Source: Aquitalea magnusonii (lineage in GTDB: Bacteria; Pseudomonadota; Gammaproteobacteria; Burkholderiales; Chromobacteriaceae). Taken from it: DNA of 64,000 nt. A program made the position numbers and the translations under genes. Positions 53,071 through 62,816 of this stretch are shown here, piece by piece. Below the pieces are notes generated by a model, which was not told where the DNA came from, searched no databases, and was given only the letters and a program-made list of their open reading frames with translations. Location of the stretch: NCBI RefSeq assembly GCF_002217795.2, contig NZ_AP018823.1:1054001-1118000 (forward strand). Direction: 5' to 3'. The number at the start of each line of letters is the position of its first letter. The first letter of the stretch is position 1.

Positions 53071-54588
53071 TCAATCCACTTTTGACAGCGTGTCAAAGTC
53101 GCTGTTGCTACAGTCTTCAAATTCCTGTTGCGGGGTTTTCAGCCGGATCAGATAAGACTTGCCTTGCGCAGTCAGGATTTGCTCCTTGCCGGGGGCGGCC
53201 AGTGACTTGGGCATCAGAAACCAGCGCTGCCCTTTGCGGGAGTTGGGCTGGGTGATGTAAATGGCGGTGGTGGGCTGTTCTCGGTCACCGCCAGGTTCGG
53301 TCAATGAGACGCCTACCGGACTTTGTCCAAGAATTTCAATACCAACCTTGGTGCCATTCTGCTGCCGCAAAATGCGGCGGATGGCACCTAGCAGCAGGGG
53401 GTGGCTCTCGGTCTTGACCAGGACAATGCGGCCAATGGCCAGTTGTTCCACGCTCTTGCCAACAAAAGTCAGACCCATGCCACTGCTGCTGATGTCATTG
53501 ACTTTCCAATCCTGAACATTGTTGCCGCTGCTGTTCTCGATGTCCTGAATCTTGACGGCAAAGGCGGCGCGCTCAAAGCCAATGGTGACTTGTGCCGAGG
53601 AGCTGTGCAAAGAGCGTTCTGATTTGCGCAAAGACTTGCCGCCATCATCCGACCAGCGGATGGCCAGTTTCTCGCACAGGGCCAGCCATTCTTCGCGTTC
53701 CAGTTTGGCATCCAGTGCCCGCAGCATCGGCGGAATGTCACGATCCAGGTCAAACATCAGATCTGCCAGGCGGCTGGTCAGATCGTTGGTAGACCAGTAA
53801 CGCAGCCACTTGCCGGCCATGCCGCGCAAGATGGGTTGCGGGTGCTCCGGCATGCTCAGATTGATGACAAAGACCGGTTCCTGTGTCGGTGCTTGTTTTT
53901 CCAGGTGGATGCCCTGGCTGAGTGGCATCATCAGTTGGTCGACGGCGATGATTTCCCGATGCAGCATGTTGTCGGTTTGTGCCAGATACAGCATGCAGCC
54001 TTGCAAAAGCAGCTGTTCACAACTGACTTCAACCTTGGAATCCGGATAGAGCATCAGCGGCGTGCGGGCCACGCCAGCATCTTCCGCCTGCATGTAAAAG
54101 CGGAAACCCTGCTGCCAGACCGAGCCTTCCGGTTTCAGGTAGCGCAGTGAGTTCCATGCAATCAGGCGCATCTGGTGATGCAGGCCGCGCGCCGTGATCA
54201 GCCTGATGTCGGCTTCCATGGTATTGTTTGGTGCGGCCTGATACAGACGCAGGCAAATCTGGTAGGCATTGGCCAGCTCGTGCCAGAAGGCCAGAATGGT
54301 TGGCAGATAGTTCTTGCTGCCCGGCGTGGCAGCCAGAAAATCCTGGCAAAGCTGATGATGGATGTTGTGGGCTTTGTCATCCACGTAGACCAGGGTTTTG
54401 ATACGCTCCTTCAACGGAATGTCAGTATCCGCGTTGATCTTGGAGATGGCCTTGATGATTTCGACAAGCGCCGTGAAGTATTCAGTCTGCGGCAGATCCC
54501 TCACCAGCAAGGTCGCAGATTGTGCGATGCCCGTTGCCAGGGAGTTTTTTGTGAGCAGGGAGCTGACCAGAGATTTAAAATCGAACAT
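53071..54588 (-). CDS. Large protein with C-terminal PilZ-like domain
   Basis: 505 residues, no signal peptide or membrane helix. Residues 1-330 are helical and of no family I can name. From about 335 a PilZ-like domain is suggested by DWKVNDISSSGMGLTFVGKS, matching the D/N-x-S-x-x-G half of the c-di-GMP motif. The preceding Arg cluster (RxxxR) is not clear, so nucleotide binding is doubtful without modelling. It is divergent from the patatin autotransporter across 106 bp. Likely a cytoplasmic signalling or adaptor protein; role unknown. Confidence 0.7.
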   Translation of the reverse strand: MFDFKSLVSSLLTKNSLATGIAQSATLLVRDLPQTEYFTALVEIIKAISKINADTDIPLKERIKTLVYVDDKAHNIHHQLCQDFLAATPGSKNYLPTILAFWHELANAYQICLRLYQAAPNNTMEADIRLITARGLHHQMRLIAWNSLRYLKPEGSVWQQGFRFYMQAEDAGVARTPLMLYPDSKVEVSCEQLLLQGCMLYLAQTDNMLHREIIAVDQLMMPLSQGIHLEKQAPTQEPVFVINLSMPEHPQPILRGMAGKWLRYWSTNDLTSRLADLMFDLDRDIPPMLRALDAKLEREEWLALCEKLAIRWSDDGGKSLRKSERSLHSSSAQVTIGFERAAFAVKIQDIENSSGNNVQDWKVNDISSSGMGLTFVGKSVEQLAIGRIVLVKTESHPLLLGAIRRILRQQNGTKVGIEILGQSPVGVSLTEPGGDREQPTTAIYITQPNSRKGQRWFLMPKSLAAPGKEQILTAQGKSYLIRLKTPQQEFEDCSNSDFDTLSKVD

Positions 54589-54694
54589 TGTGCCTTAGCT
54601 TTATTGGGCTCTATGTTTTGTCGAATGTATGTCACTATATCTTACGTCACCGTGATGCTTAGGTGAAATAGTAAATTTCCCTTTTTTACTGAAT

Positions 54695-56920
54695 ATGCAT
54701 TCTCGTACAAAAAGAATTTCCGATTTCCTGCTGGGAATGATGTTGTTGGCTGGCGCGCTGATGCTCAGCCCCTTACATGCCGCGGCCGTTGAGCTGAGTC
54801 CCGATGAGGGGGTGGGTGTGGTGCTTGGAGGGGGAGGGGCGCGCGGTTTTGCCCACCTGGGGGTGCTGCGTGAATTGCAGCGGCTGCATATCCCTATCCG
54901 CTGCATTGCCGGTACCAGTGCTGGCGCATTGATTGGCGGAATGTATGCCAATGGAATGAATCTGGATCAGATGGCTGCTGATTTCAAAAATGCAAATTGG
55001 GATCAGATGCTGTCAGGACGCCTGCCGCGCAGCGATATCCCCTACGACAAAAAGCGCGATGACTACAAGAATTATCTGGATGTCACCTTTGGTTTGCAGG
55101 GCGGACAGTTGCGCGTGCCGCGCAGTGCCATCAATTCGCAAGAAATTGAAATGTTCATCCGCAAGCTGACCCGTGACAGGCAGCTTGATTCCTTCGACCA
55201 GCTACCCATTCCATTCCGCGCTGTTGCCACTGATCTTGCCAATGGTGAGGCGGTGGTGTTCGACAAGGGGCCGCTGGCGGAAGCCTTACGCGCCAGCATG
55301 GCAGTTCCTGGCTTGTTCGATCTGGTGGAAACCAATGGTCGTTTGCTGGTGGATGGTGGCCTGGCTCGTAATCTGCCCATTCAGGATGCACGGCAGTGCG
55401 CCCAGCATCTTATTGTGGTGGATGTGGGGACGCCGCCTTTGAGCAAGGATGAGATCAATAGTCTGTTCGACGTGGTGGCCCAGACATCCAATCTCATGGT
55501 CAGCCGGAATGTCAGGGAGCAGATGGCGCTGATGCAGCCGGGTGATGTGCTGATCCGGCCGGATCTGAATGGTTACAGCGCTGGGGCCTTTGGCGACAAC
55601 CAGGCAATCATGGCGCGCGGTACTGCTGCGGCGCTGGCGCAAGCCAAGGCACTGAGCCGTTTTTCTGTCAGCCCGGAGCGTTATGCCGCGTGGCGTGAGC
55701 GCTTGCAGCTGCCGCCTTATCCGGTGGTGGATGCGGTTGAGGTGCAGCAGGGCAGTCGTTTTGTCAACGCAGAAAGCATTGCCAAAACGATTGCGGGATT
55801 GCGTGGTGGCCAGCCGGTTGACGAGGTGCGTGAGAAACTGCGCGATGTGTTTGCCACCGGGGATTATGATCAGCTTGGTTACGTGCTTGATGCCAGCAGT
55901 GGCCGCAATGTGATGACCATCATGCCGCTGGAAAAGAGCGTTGGCCCCAATACCCTGCATTTCGGGCTGAGCCTGAACAGCTCCACGCCGGGAGATTCCA
56001 ACTTCAGTTTCCTGGCTGCGCACCAGCGCAATTGGTTGAATGCGGCCGGCGGTTCCTGGCGGAATGAGATGGTGATTGGCAAGGATAAGCTGTTCAAGAC
56101 CGAACTCTATCAGCCGTGGTCCTATGACAGCCCCTTGTTTGCCGCGGTATCGCTCAGCTATCACCAGCAGCCGCTGTCTTTTTATGATGGCAGCCACATC
56201 AAATACGCAGAAATCAGTAATGATGTGACCTCAGTGAATGCCGATATCGGTGGCGTACTTGGGCGCTATGGGGAGTTTAGGGTTGGTCTGTTTGATTCCC
56301 GCGTGGAAAGCTACCTGTCGCAGGGACAGTTTTCCTATCTGTCCGACACGGTGACCCACAATTATGCAGGGGTACGGGGCAAGCTGGTTATTGATCAGTT
56401 CGACAATCCCCGCTGGCCACGTTCTGGTTACTTCATGAATACCGTGCTTACTTCCTCGCTGCCGGCGCTGGGCAGCTATAACGCCAGCCGTGATTACGAT
56501 GCGATTGTGGAGGGGGTGAAGACTTTTGGTGATATCACCTTCCGGCTGACTGGCAAGGCCCGTGGTATTGTCAGCCGCAAGCAGGATGATTACCGGCTGG
56601 AATCGCTGGGCGGCTTCCTCAACCTGACTGGTTACCAGGCAGGGGAGCTGCTGGGTGAAAAGGTGGCGCTCTCCCGGCTGATGGTGTATTGGCGGGCTTC
56701 CTCCCTGCCTTCAGTGCTGGGCAGCGGGCTGTATGCCGGGATGTCGGCGGAAGTGGGCCGGGTGTGGGGCAATCCGTTCAGTGGTAGCAATACCGGCTGG
56801 ATTCCTGCCGGATCGGTGTTCCTGGCTGCAGATACCATTCTTGGCCCATTCTTTCTTGGCATGGGGAATGCGAAGAACGGAAAGCCCAGCGCCTACCTTT
56901 ACCTGGGGGCGGATTACTGA
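54695..56920 (+). CDS. Patatin-like phospholipase with POTRA and outer-membrane barrel (type Vd, PlpD-like)
   Basis: 741 residues. A signal peptide (to about residue 31, LSPLHAAA) is followed by a patatin domain: oxyanion loop LGGGGARGFAHLG (44-56), nucleophile Ser75 in GTSAG and Asp220 in VDGGLARNLP. A POTRA-like segment (about 345-415, LRGGQPVDEVREKLRDVF) leads to a 16-strand BamA-like barrel with NPRWPRSGYF and a terminal aromatic. This is the layout of Pseudomonas PlpD, a lipase exported by its own barrel. No SD is obvious before the ATG. Its terminator is shared with trpC. Confidence 0.92.
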   Translation: MHSRTKRISDFLLGMMLLAGALMLSPLHAAAVELSPDEGVGVVLGGGGARGFAHLGVLRELQRLHIPIRCIAGTSAGALIGGMYANGMNLDQMAADFKNANWDQMLSGRLPRSDIPYDKKRDDYKNYLDVTFGLQGGQLRVPRSAINSQEIEMFIRKLTRDRQLDSFDQLPIPFRAVATDLANGEAVVFDKGPLAEALRASMAVPGLFDLVETNGRLLVDGGLARNLPIQDARQCAQHLIVVDVGTPPLSKDEINSLFDVVAQTSNLMVSRNVREQMALMQPGDVLIRPDLNGYSAGAFGDNQAIMARGTAAALAQAKALSRFSVSPERYAAWRERLQLPPYPVVDAVEVQQGSRFVNAESIAKTIAGLRGGQPVDEVREKLRDVFATGDYDQLGYVLDASSGRNVMTIMPLEKSVGPNTLHFGLSLNSSTPGDSNFSFLAAHQRNWLNAAGGSWRNEMVIGKDKLFKTELYQPWSYDSPLFAAVSLSYHQQPLSFYDGSHIKYAEISNDVTSVNADIGGVLGRYGEFRVGLFDSRVESYLSQGQFSYLSDTVTHNYAGVRGKLVIDQFDNPRWPRSGYFMNTVLTSSLPALGSYNASRDYDAIVEGVKTFGDITFRLTGKARGIVSRKQDDYRLESLGGFLNLTGYQAGELLGEKVALSRLMVYWRASSLPSVLGSGLYAGMSAEVGRVWGNPFSGSNTGWIPAGSVFLAADTILGPFFLGMGNAKNGKPSAYLYLGADY

Positions 56921-56938
56921 GCTGCACCTTCCACCATG

Positions 56939-56967
56939 CAAACGGCCACTGCTTGAGTGGCCGTTTT
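56939..56967. terminator. Bidirectional terminator between the patatin gene and trpC
   Basis: AACGGCCACT / AGTGGCCGTT stem with a 5-nt loop, T-run on the plus strand and A-run on the opposite flank. Confidence 0.85.
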
Positions 56968-57009
56968 GTCATGGTGGTTGCCGATGCTGGGGCGGCGGTT
57001 TTATCTGCT

Positions 57010-57813
57010 TTATGATGCGGCGGGGAAGAACAGGCTTGCCAGAGCTGCGCCGGGGGCATCCTGGCGCATGAAGGCTTCGCCCACCAGGAAGCTGTGTACT
57101 GCGTGGCTGCGCATCAGGCGCACGTCGTCCACGCTGAGGATGCCGCTTTCGGTGACGGCGATGCGACCATTGCTGATACCCGGCAGTAGTTTGAGCGTGG
57201 TGGTGAGGCTGACTTCGAAAGTGCGCAGGTTGCGGTTATTCACCCCGATCAGCTCGGTTTCCAGTTGCAAGGCCTGTTCCAGTTCTTCCTCGTTGTGAAC
57301 CTCTACCAGAACCGCCATGCCCAGCTCGCGCGACAAGGCTTCGAAGTCACGCATCTGTGCCAGCGGCAGGGCCGCGGCAATCAGCAGGATGCAGTCCGCT
57401 CCCATGGCGCGGGCTTCATACAGCTGGTATTCGTCCACCATGAAGTCCTTGCGCAGAACCGGCAGATGGCAGGCGGCACGGGCCGCTTCCAGATAGCTGG
57501 CATCACCCTGGAAATACTGCTGGTCCGTCAGCACCGACAGGCAAGCTGCGCCAGCGCTGGCATAACTGGCGGCAATGGCTGCCGGGTTGAAGTCAGCACG
57601 GATCACGCCCTTGCTGGGGCTGGCTTTCTTGATTTCGGCAATCACCGCCGGCTGGCCCAGCACATGCTTGGCGCGCATGGCGGCAACAAAGTCACGCTTG
57701 TCTGTGCGCCGTGCTTCGGCCGCTTCACGTACGGCACTGAGCGGACGGGTTTGCAGGGCGGCAGAGACTTCCTGATGTTTGGTGGCAACAATGGTATTGA
57801 GGATGTCGGACAT
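57010..57813 (-). CDS. trpC: Indole-3-glycerol phosphate synthase
   Basis: 267-residue TIM barrel of tryptophan synthesis. Catalytic Lys is in [50 protein letters not shown] and [15 protein letters not shown] are conserved. The start [20 protein letters not shown] fits the monofunctional family. The other trp genes are not adjacent: upstream is a yheT-like hydrolase 111 bp away. Confidence 0.95.
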   Translation of the reverse strand: MSDILNTIVATKHQEVSAALQTRPLSAVREAAEARRTDKRDFVAAMRAKHVLGQPAVIAEIKKASPSKGVIRADFNPAAIAASYASAGAACLSVLTDQQYFQGDASYLEAARAACHLPVLRKDFMVDEYQLYEARAMGADCILLIAAALPLAQMRDFEALSRELGMAVLVEVHNEEELEQALQLETELIGVNNRNLRTFEVSLTTTLKLLPGISNGRIAVTESGILSVDDVRLMRSHAVHSFLVGEAFMRQDAPGAALASLFFPAAS

Positions 57814-57924
57814 TCTGTAAGCCTGTGGTAATGCGTTCAGCCAAAACGGACATCATGCAGAACTGCACGGGCTTTGGCAATGCGCGCGGCGGTTTGTTTG
57901 CCGGCACAAGAGCCCGCTGCGGGC

Positions 57925-58869
57925 TTAGAGATAGGGCTGGAAAAAACTCAGCACGCGCTGTGGCAGCCAATTGATGTGGCCGGGAAAGCGGCCACTGACA
58001 AAACCGACATGGCCGCCATGGCGTGGGAACTCCAGTAGTACGGCGGGGCTGGTTTCATGCGGCGAGGGCAGGGCGCTGGCCGGCAGAAACGGATCGTTTT
58101 GTGCATTGAGCACCAGGGTTGGGCAACTGATTTGTTGCAGCCGTGATTTGCTGCTGGCGGTTTTCCAGTAGTTCAGCGCGGTGCCAAAGCCATGCAGCGG
58201 GGCAGTGACCAAGTTGTCAAACTCGATGAAGGTGCGGGCGCGGCGTAATTGTTTGCCATCGAACAAGCCGGGATGGCGTTGCAGTGTCGCCAGGGCTTTG
58301 GGTTTGAGGGTATTCATGAACATGCGGGTATATAGCACCCTGCCCAGGCCACGATCCAGCCGGGTGCTGGCCGCAACCAGATCCAGCGGGGCGGAGATGG
58401 CCGCTGCGGCCCGCGGTAGGGCCGATGGGCCTTCTTCGGCCAGATAGTTGAGCAGCATGCTGCCTCCCAGCGATACCGCAGCGACTGCCATGACCGGATA
58501 ACGCAGGGCCAGGCGCTGCAGAATCCAGCGGATTTCTGCCGCATCCCCAGCGTGATAGGCACGTGGCAAGGGGTTGTCCATGCCGCCGCAGCCACGAAAA
58601 TGCGGTACGACGCCATGCCAGCCACGCTCGGCCAACTGCCGCATCAGTGCGCGGGCATAGTGGCTGTCGCTGCTGCCTTCCAGGCCGTGAAACAGCACAA
58701 CCAGCGGGCTGCCTGCTTTGCCATCAACAAAATCCAGGGCGATGGAGCCGCCGTCTGGCGTGGTCCACTGCTCACGTCTGTAGGCTGGGCGGGGGCTGCG
58801 TAGCATCAGTGCTGGCCAGATGGTCTGGCTGTGACCTTCCGGCAGCCAGGGTGGCGCGGTATAGCTCAT
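57925..58869 (-). CDS. yheT: Alpha/beta hydrolase, YheT family
   Basis: 314 residues of the AB-hydrolase 4 (YheT/ABHD1-3) group. PPWLPEGHSQTIWPALM at the N-terminus is a family hallmark; VLFHGLEGSSDSHYARALM has the oxyanion turn, VAAVSLGGSMLLNYL the nucleophile Ser, and FPRHGGHVGFVSG the His. Substrate unknown, probably a lipid or ester. The start overlaps the mogA stop as TGATG, implying coupling. A GC-rich inverted repeat overlaps the stop codon. Confidence 0.88.
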   Translation of the reverse strand: MSYTAPPWLPEGHSQTIWPALMLRSPRPAYRREQWTTPDGGSIALDFVDGKAGSPLVVLFHGLEGSSDSHYARALMRQLAERGWHGVVPHFRGCGGMDNPLPRAYHAGDAAEIRWILQRLALRYPVMAVAAVSLGGSMLLNYLAEEGPSALPRAAAAISAPLDLVAASTRLDRGLGRVLYTRMFMNTLKPKALATLQRHPGLFDGKQLRRARTFIEFDNLVTAPLHGFGTALNYWKTASSKSRLQQISCPTLVLNAQNDPFLPASALPSPHETSPAVLLEFPRHGGHVGFVSGRFPGHINWLPQRVLSFFQPYL

Positions 58870-59450
58870 CAGGCAGAGGCCGGTTTTTGTGCCGACTTCG
58901 GGCGGAATGCCTTGACCACCTTGGGGTCGGTTTCAATGTAAGGACCGCCAAGCAAGTCGATGCAGTAGGGGACCGCGGCAAAAATACCCGGAACCACCGC
59001 CTCACCGGCCTCGTTTTTCAGCCCTTCCAGCGTTTCCTTGATGGCCTTGGGTTGGCCCGGCAGATTAAGGATCAGCGTGCTGTTGCGGATGACGCCAAGC
59101 TGGCGCGACAGAATGGCAGTGGGTACAAAGCGCAGGCTGATCTGACGCATCTGCTCACCGAAGCCTGGCATTTCCCGGTCGGCCACGGCCAGGGTGGCAT
59201 CCGGCGTGACATCACGCGGCGCGGGGCCGGTGCCGCCGGTGGTGAGTACCAGTTGGCAGCCTTCTTCATCCACCAGTTGGCGCAGGGTTGCTTCAATTTC
59301 GTTCTGCTCGTCCGGAATCAGCCGGGTCTGGGTGGTGAATGGACTGCAGATGGCACTGGCCAGCCAGTCCTGCAGCGCCGGAATGCCCTGATCCTGATAC
59401 ACCCCCGTGCTGGCGCGATCAGATACCGATACCAGACCGATTTTCAGCAT
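58869..59450 (-). CDS. mogA: Molybdopterin adenylyltransferase
   Basis: 193 residues. It adenylylates molybdopterin before molybdate insertion. Family motifs are LVSVSDRASTGVYQDQGIP, the TTGGTGPAPRDVTPDATL loop, and LNLPGQPKAIKETLEGLK; the insertion pattern and GIFAAVPYCIDLLGGPYIET favour MogA over MoaB. It overlaps darP upstream and the yheT-like gene downstream by single bases (TGATG), so the three are translated as a unit. Confidence 0.92.
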   Translation of the reverse strand: MLKIGLVSVSDRASTGVYQDQGIPALQDWLASAICSPFTTQTRLIPDEQNEIEATLRQLVDEEGCQLVLTTGGTGPAPRDVTPDATLAVADREMPGFGEQMRQISLRFVPTAILSRQLGVIRNSTLILNLPGQPKAIKETLEGLKNEAGEAVVPGIFAAVPYCIDLLGGPYIETDPKVVKAFRPKSAQKPASA

Positions 59451-60016
59451 TACTCATCTTCTCCATAGGCGTCATCCTCGGTGGCATCTGCCTGCTGGCG
59501 TGGTTTGCCCGGTTCGGGGATGGCTTGCTTGATCAGTTGGAATAGCAGGCGGAAGGACTTGGGCGGTTTGTTTTCAGCCTGTTCCTTGCGCGCGTTGCGA
59601 ATCAGCGTACGCAGTTGCTGCGGGTCGGTGCCTGGAAAGTCATTGATAAAGGCTGCGGACATCTTGTCATCGCTCATCAGGCGTTCGCGCCAGCGTTCCA
59701 GCAGATGCTGCCAGGCAATGTGTTCGGCCGACTCGCCCTTGATCACCAGCAGGTACTGGCGGATAGGTTCCGGGTCGATGTCGCGCATCAGCTTGCCGAT
59801 GTATTGCAACTGGCGGCGCAGTGCGCCGTGGGCGGTAAAGCGTTTGTAGTCCAGAATGGCAGTCAGCAAATCCTCCGGCAGCTGCATTTTCTTCAGCGTA
59901 TCCTTGGAGAGTTCGACCAGCTCCTTGCCCAGATCCTGCAGCGCGTCCATATCGCGTTTGCGCTGGGACTTGCTGACCATGCCGTCGGGCAGGCTGTCGT
60001 TCTGGTAATCAGTCAT
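59450..60016 (-). CDS. darP: Ribosome-associated protein DarP (YjgA, DUF615)
   Basis: 188 residues, highly charged. SKSQRKRDMDALQDLGKELV, RFTAHGALRRQLQYIGKLMR and DPQQLRTLIRNARKEQ are diagnostic of YjgA/DarP, a 50S assembly factor promoting peptidyl-transferase centre maturation. Divergent from pmbA, with 125 bp between starts. The darP-pmbA and mogA-darP linkages are known in betaproteobacteria. Confidence 0.94.
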   Translation of the reverse strand: MTDYQNDSLPDGMVSKSQRKRDMDALQDLGKELVELSKDTLKKMQLPEDLLTAILDYKRFTAHGALRRQLQYIGKLMRDIDPEPIRQYLLVIKGESAEHIAWQHLLERWRERLMSDDKMSAAFINDFPGTDPQQLRTLIRNARKEQAENKPPKSFRLLFQLIKQAIPEPGKPRQQADATEDDAYGEDE

Positions 60017-60141
60017 CGTTCAAAAGTCTCTACGGTTTTCAAGGCTGGTATGATACCGGAAAAGGCGGGCCGATTCCCGTGCAAACACGCCTGGCGTGGT
60101 GCTGTTCCTACAGTTACCACATGGGCAAGGCAACATTCATC

Positions 60142-61500
60142 ATGGTAGATAAGACATTGGCAGACAACACATTCAGTTTCAGTAACAACGTATTGCAAGG
60201 CATTGCCAGCCGCGTGCTGGAGCTGGCGGCTCAGCATGGTGCCACTGCGGCCGAAACCGATGTTTCCGAAGGATTGGGTCAAACGGTGAGCGTGCGTCTG
60301 GGTGAGGTGGAGACCATTGAGTACAACCAGGACAAGGGTGTGTCAGTCACCGTCTATCTTGGTCAGAAAAAAGGCCATGCCAGCACCTCCGACTTTTCGG
60401 ATCAGGCCTTGCAGGACACGGTGAAGGCGGCATTGGATATTGCGCGCTTTACTGCCGAAGATGCATGTGCGGGTCTGGCCGATCGCCAGTTGCTGGCAAG
60501 CGACTTTCCGGATCTGGATCTGTTCCATCCTTGGAATCTGCCGGTGGAGCAAGCCATCGAGCTTGCCCGTAGCTGTGAGGATGCCGCGCGCAGCGTCGAT
60601 GCGCGTATCAGCAATTCCGAGGGTGCATCGGTATCGGCACAAGCCAGTCATTTCATCTATGCCAACAGCCATGGCTTCATGGCGGGTTATCCGGGGAGTC
60701 GGCACAGCATTTCCGCCGCCGTAGTGGCAGAGGAGGCTGGCTCCATGCAGCGCGACTACTGGTATTCAGCCGCCCGGCATCCTGCAGATCTGGATGATCC
60801 GCTCACGGTGGGCCGCACGGCAGGTGAGCGTGCGGTGCGGCGGCTGTCTGCGCGCCGGGTGAAGACCGGCCAGTACCCGGTATTGTTCGAGGCCCCGGTG
60901 GCTGCGTCGCTGATCGGTCATCTGGTATCCGCCATCAGCGGCGGTAATCTCTACCGCAAATCGTCCTTCCTGCTGGGTGCGCTGGGGCAGCCGGTGTTTC
61001 ATCCGAATATCATTATTGATGAGGACCCGTTTGTGCTGCGTGGCATGTCCAGTGGTGCCTTTGACAGCGAAGGGGTGGAAACCTCGGCGCGCCGCCTGAT
61101 TGATCAAGGCGTGTTGCAAGGCTACATGCTGGCCAGCTATTCGGCACGCAAGCTGGGTATGCAGTCCACCGGCAATGCTGGCGGGCCACACAATCTGCTG
61201 GTACATACCACGGGTGAAAGCTTTGGCGAGCTGTTGCAGCAGGTGGGCACTGGCTTGCTGGTAACCGAGTTGCTGGGGCATGGCATCAATACCGTCACCG
61301 GTGACTACTCGCGCGGCGCGGCCGGTTTCTGGGTGGAAAACGGGGTAATTGCCTATCCGGTGGAAGAGATCACCATTGCCGGCAATCTGCGCGAGATGTT
61401 CCAGCGCATGGTGGCTGTCGGGACCGATACGCTGTCCCGCGGTGGCAAGGTGATGGGCTCGGTGCTGATCGAATCCATGATGGTTGCCGGTGAGGGCTAA
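60142..61500 (+). CDS. pmbA: Metalloprotease PmbA/TldE
   Basis: 452 residues of the TldD/PmbA family. PmbA partners with TldD to degrade unfolded peptides, mature microcin B17 and act on the CcdA antitoxin. Characteristic are SVRLGEVETIEYNQDKGVSV, GNAGGPHNLLVH, TVTGDYSRGAAGFWVENG and the C-terminal GSVLIESMMVAG. In such pairs TldD carries the metal site and PmbA lacks it. No HExxxH is seen here, consistent with PmbA. Start MVDKTLADNTFSF chosen; an ATG 7 codons earlier lacks an SD. Confidence 0.93.
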   Translation: MVDKTLADNTFSFSNNVLQGIASRVLELAAQHGATAAETDVSEGLGQTVSVRLGEVETIEYNQDKGVSVTVYLGQKKGHASTSDFSDQALQDTVKAALDIARFTAEDACAGLADRQLLASDFPDLDLFHPWNLPVEQAIELARSCEDAARSVDARISNSEGASVSAQASHFIYANSHGFMAGYPGSRHSISAAVVAEEAGSMQRDYWYSAARHPADLDDPLTVGRTAGERAVRRLSARRVKTGQYPVLFEAPVAASLIGHLVSAISGGNLYRKSSFLLGALGQPVFHPNIIIDEDPFVLRGMSSGAFDSEGVETSARRLIDQGVLQGYMLASYSARKLGMQSTGNAGGPHNLLVHTTGESFGELLQQVGTGLLVTELLGHGINTVTGDYSRGAAGFWVENGVIAYPVEEITIAGNLREMFQRMVAVGTDTLSRGGKVMGSVLIESMMVAGEG

Positions 61501-61616
61501 CCCCGGGTCTTGATAAAAGCTGCAGAGTGGGGCCTTGGCAAGCTGTTGCTTGTCAAGCTTACTATTTTGGGGCTATTTCTAAAGCAAGGAACAATGCATC
61601 CAATGCGAGGTGCAAG

Positions 61617-62756
61617 ATGGCGGGGAAGAGCAATATTGGCCTGGTACTGTCGGGAGGCGGGGCCAGGGCAGCCTATCAGGCCGGTGTGCTGCTGGCCATT
61701 TCAAGGATGATGCCGGATTCCGGGCGTAATCCTTTTCCCATTATCTGTGGCACTTCGGCGGGGGCCATTAATGCAGTAGCCGTTGCCTCGGGTGCTAATA
61801 ATTACCGTCAGGCGGTGCATTATCTGGCGCAGATGTGGAAGCAGTTGCACATTCAGGATGTGTACGATGCCAGTCTGGCCTATTTTATCAAGACCTTTTT
61901 CCATTTCGGCATTTCCATTGCCACCGGCGGCCATGGCTGGCGTAATCCGAAAAGCTTTCTGGATAATGCGCCCTTGCGTGACTTTCTTGCCCGGGTGATG
62001 CCGTTTGATGGGATTCGCGACGCGTTGGAGCAGGGGAGTCTGCAGGCACTGGCGCTGACCGCATCCTGTTTCAGTACCGGTATGTCGGTTACTTTTTTTG
62101 AAAGTCAGCCCCATATTGACGAATGGTCGCGCCATCAGCGCATGGGGGTGCGTGAACGTATTTCGCTGGATCACCTGATGGCAACGTCGGCCATTCCGCT
62201 GATTTTCCCCTCCACCCAGATTGGCAAGCAGTATTACTGCGATGGTGCCATCCGGCAATTGACGCCGCTGTCGCCCGCTTTGCATCTGGGTGCGGACAAG
62301 CTGTTCATTGTGGGCCTTACCAGCCAGCGGCCAACAGCAGCCGAACGCCGGATAAGCAGTGTGGTGCCCACGCCAGCACAGATTTTCGGGCATCTGCTCA
62401 ATAGCATTTTTGTCGATAGCATGTCCATAGACATGGAACGCCTGTTACGTGTCAATCACACGGTATCGTTGCTGCAGGGGCATCAGGATTTGTGCGCACA
62501 AACCAGCCTCAAGCAAGTGGATGTTTTCATGCTCAGCCCCAGTCAGTCGCTGGAGAGTATTGCCTATCAGCATGCGCACGAATTTCCACCGGTTTTGCGC
62601 TTCCTGATGAAGGGGGCTGGTGGAACCAGAAAGCGCGGCATGACACTGGCTACTTATCTGCTGTTTGAGCCAGGTTATTGCCGTGCCTTGATTGCACTTG
62701 GCTACAAGGATGCGCTGGCACAAAAAGATGCCATCAGACAATTTCTGGAACTTTGA
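61617..62756 (+). CDS. Cytoplasmic patatin-like phospholipase
   Basis: 379 residues, no signal peptide. The patatin core has GLVLSGGGARAAYQAGVL, nucleophile Ser47 in CGTSAGAINAV, and Asp209 in YYCDGAIRQL. A C-terminal region (about 280-379) contains a hydrophobic segment of uncertain role. GAGG 6 nt before the ATG fixes the start. It resembles the bacterial DUF3336-lacking, RssA-like lipases, but its substrate is unknown. It lies between pmbA and dsbB, and unlike the other patatin in this window it carries no secretion barrel. Confidence 0.88.
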   Translation: MAGKSNIGLVLSGGGARAAYQAGVLLAISRMMPDSGRNPFPIICGTSAGAINAVAVASGANNYRQAVHYLAQMWKQLHIQDVYDASLAYFIKTFFHFGISIATGGHGWRNPKSFLDNAPLRDFLARVMPFDGIRDALEQGSLQALALTASCFSTGMSVTFFESQPHIDEWSRHQRMGVRERISLDHLMATSAIPLIFPSTQIGKQYYCDGAIRQLTPLSPALHLGADKLFIVGLTSQRPTAAERRISSVVPTPAQIFGHLLNSIFVDSMSIDMERLLRVNHTVSLLQGHQDLCAQTSLKQVDVFMLSPSQSLESIAYQHAHEFPPVLRFLMKGAGGTRKRGMTLATYLLFEPGYCRALIALGYKDALAQKDAIRQFLEL

Positions 62757-62816
62757 ATCAGGACTAAAATCCTAGAGGTTCCATTTTCAAGCCCAATACA
62801 AAGACAAGGGGAAGTT

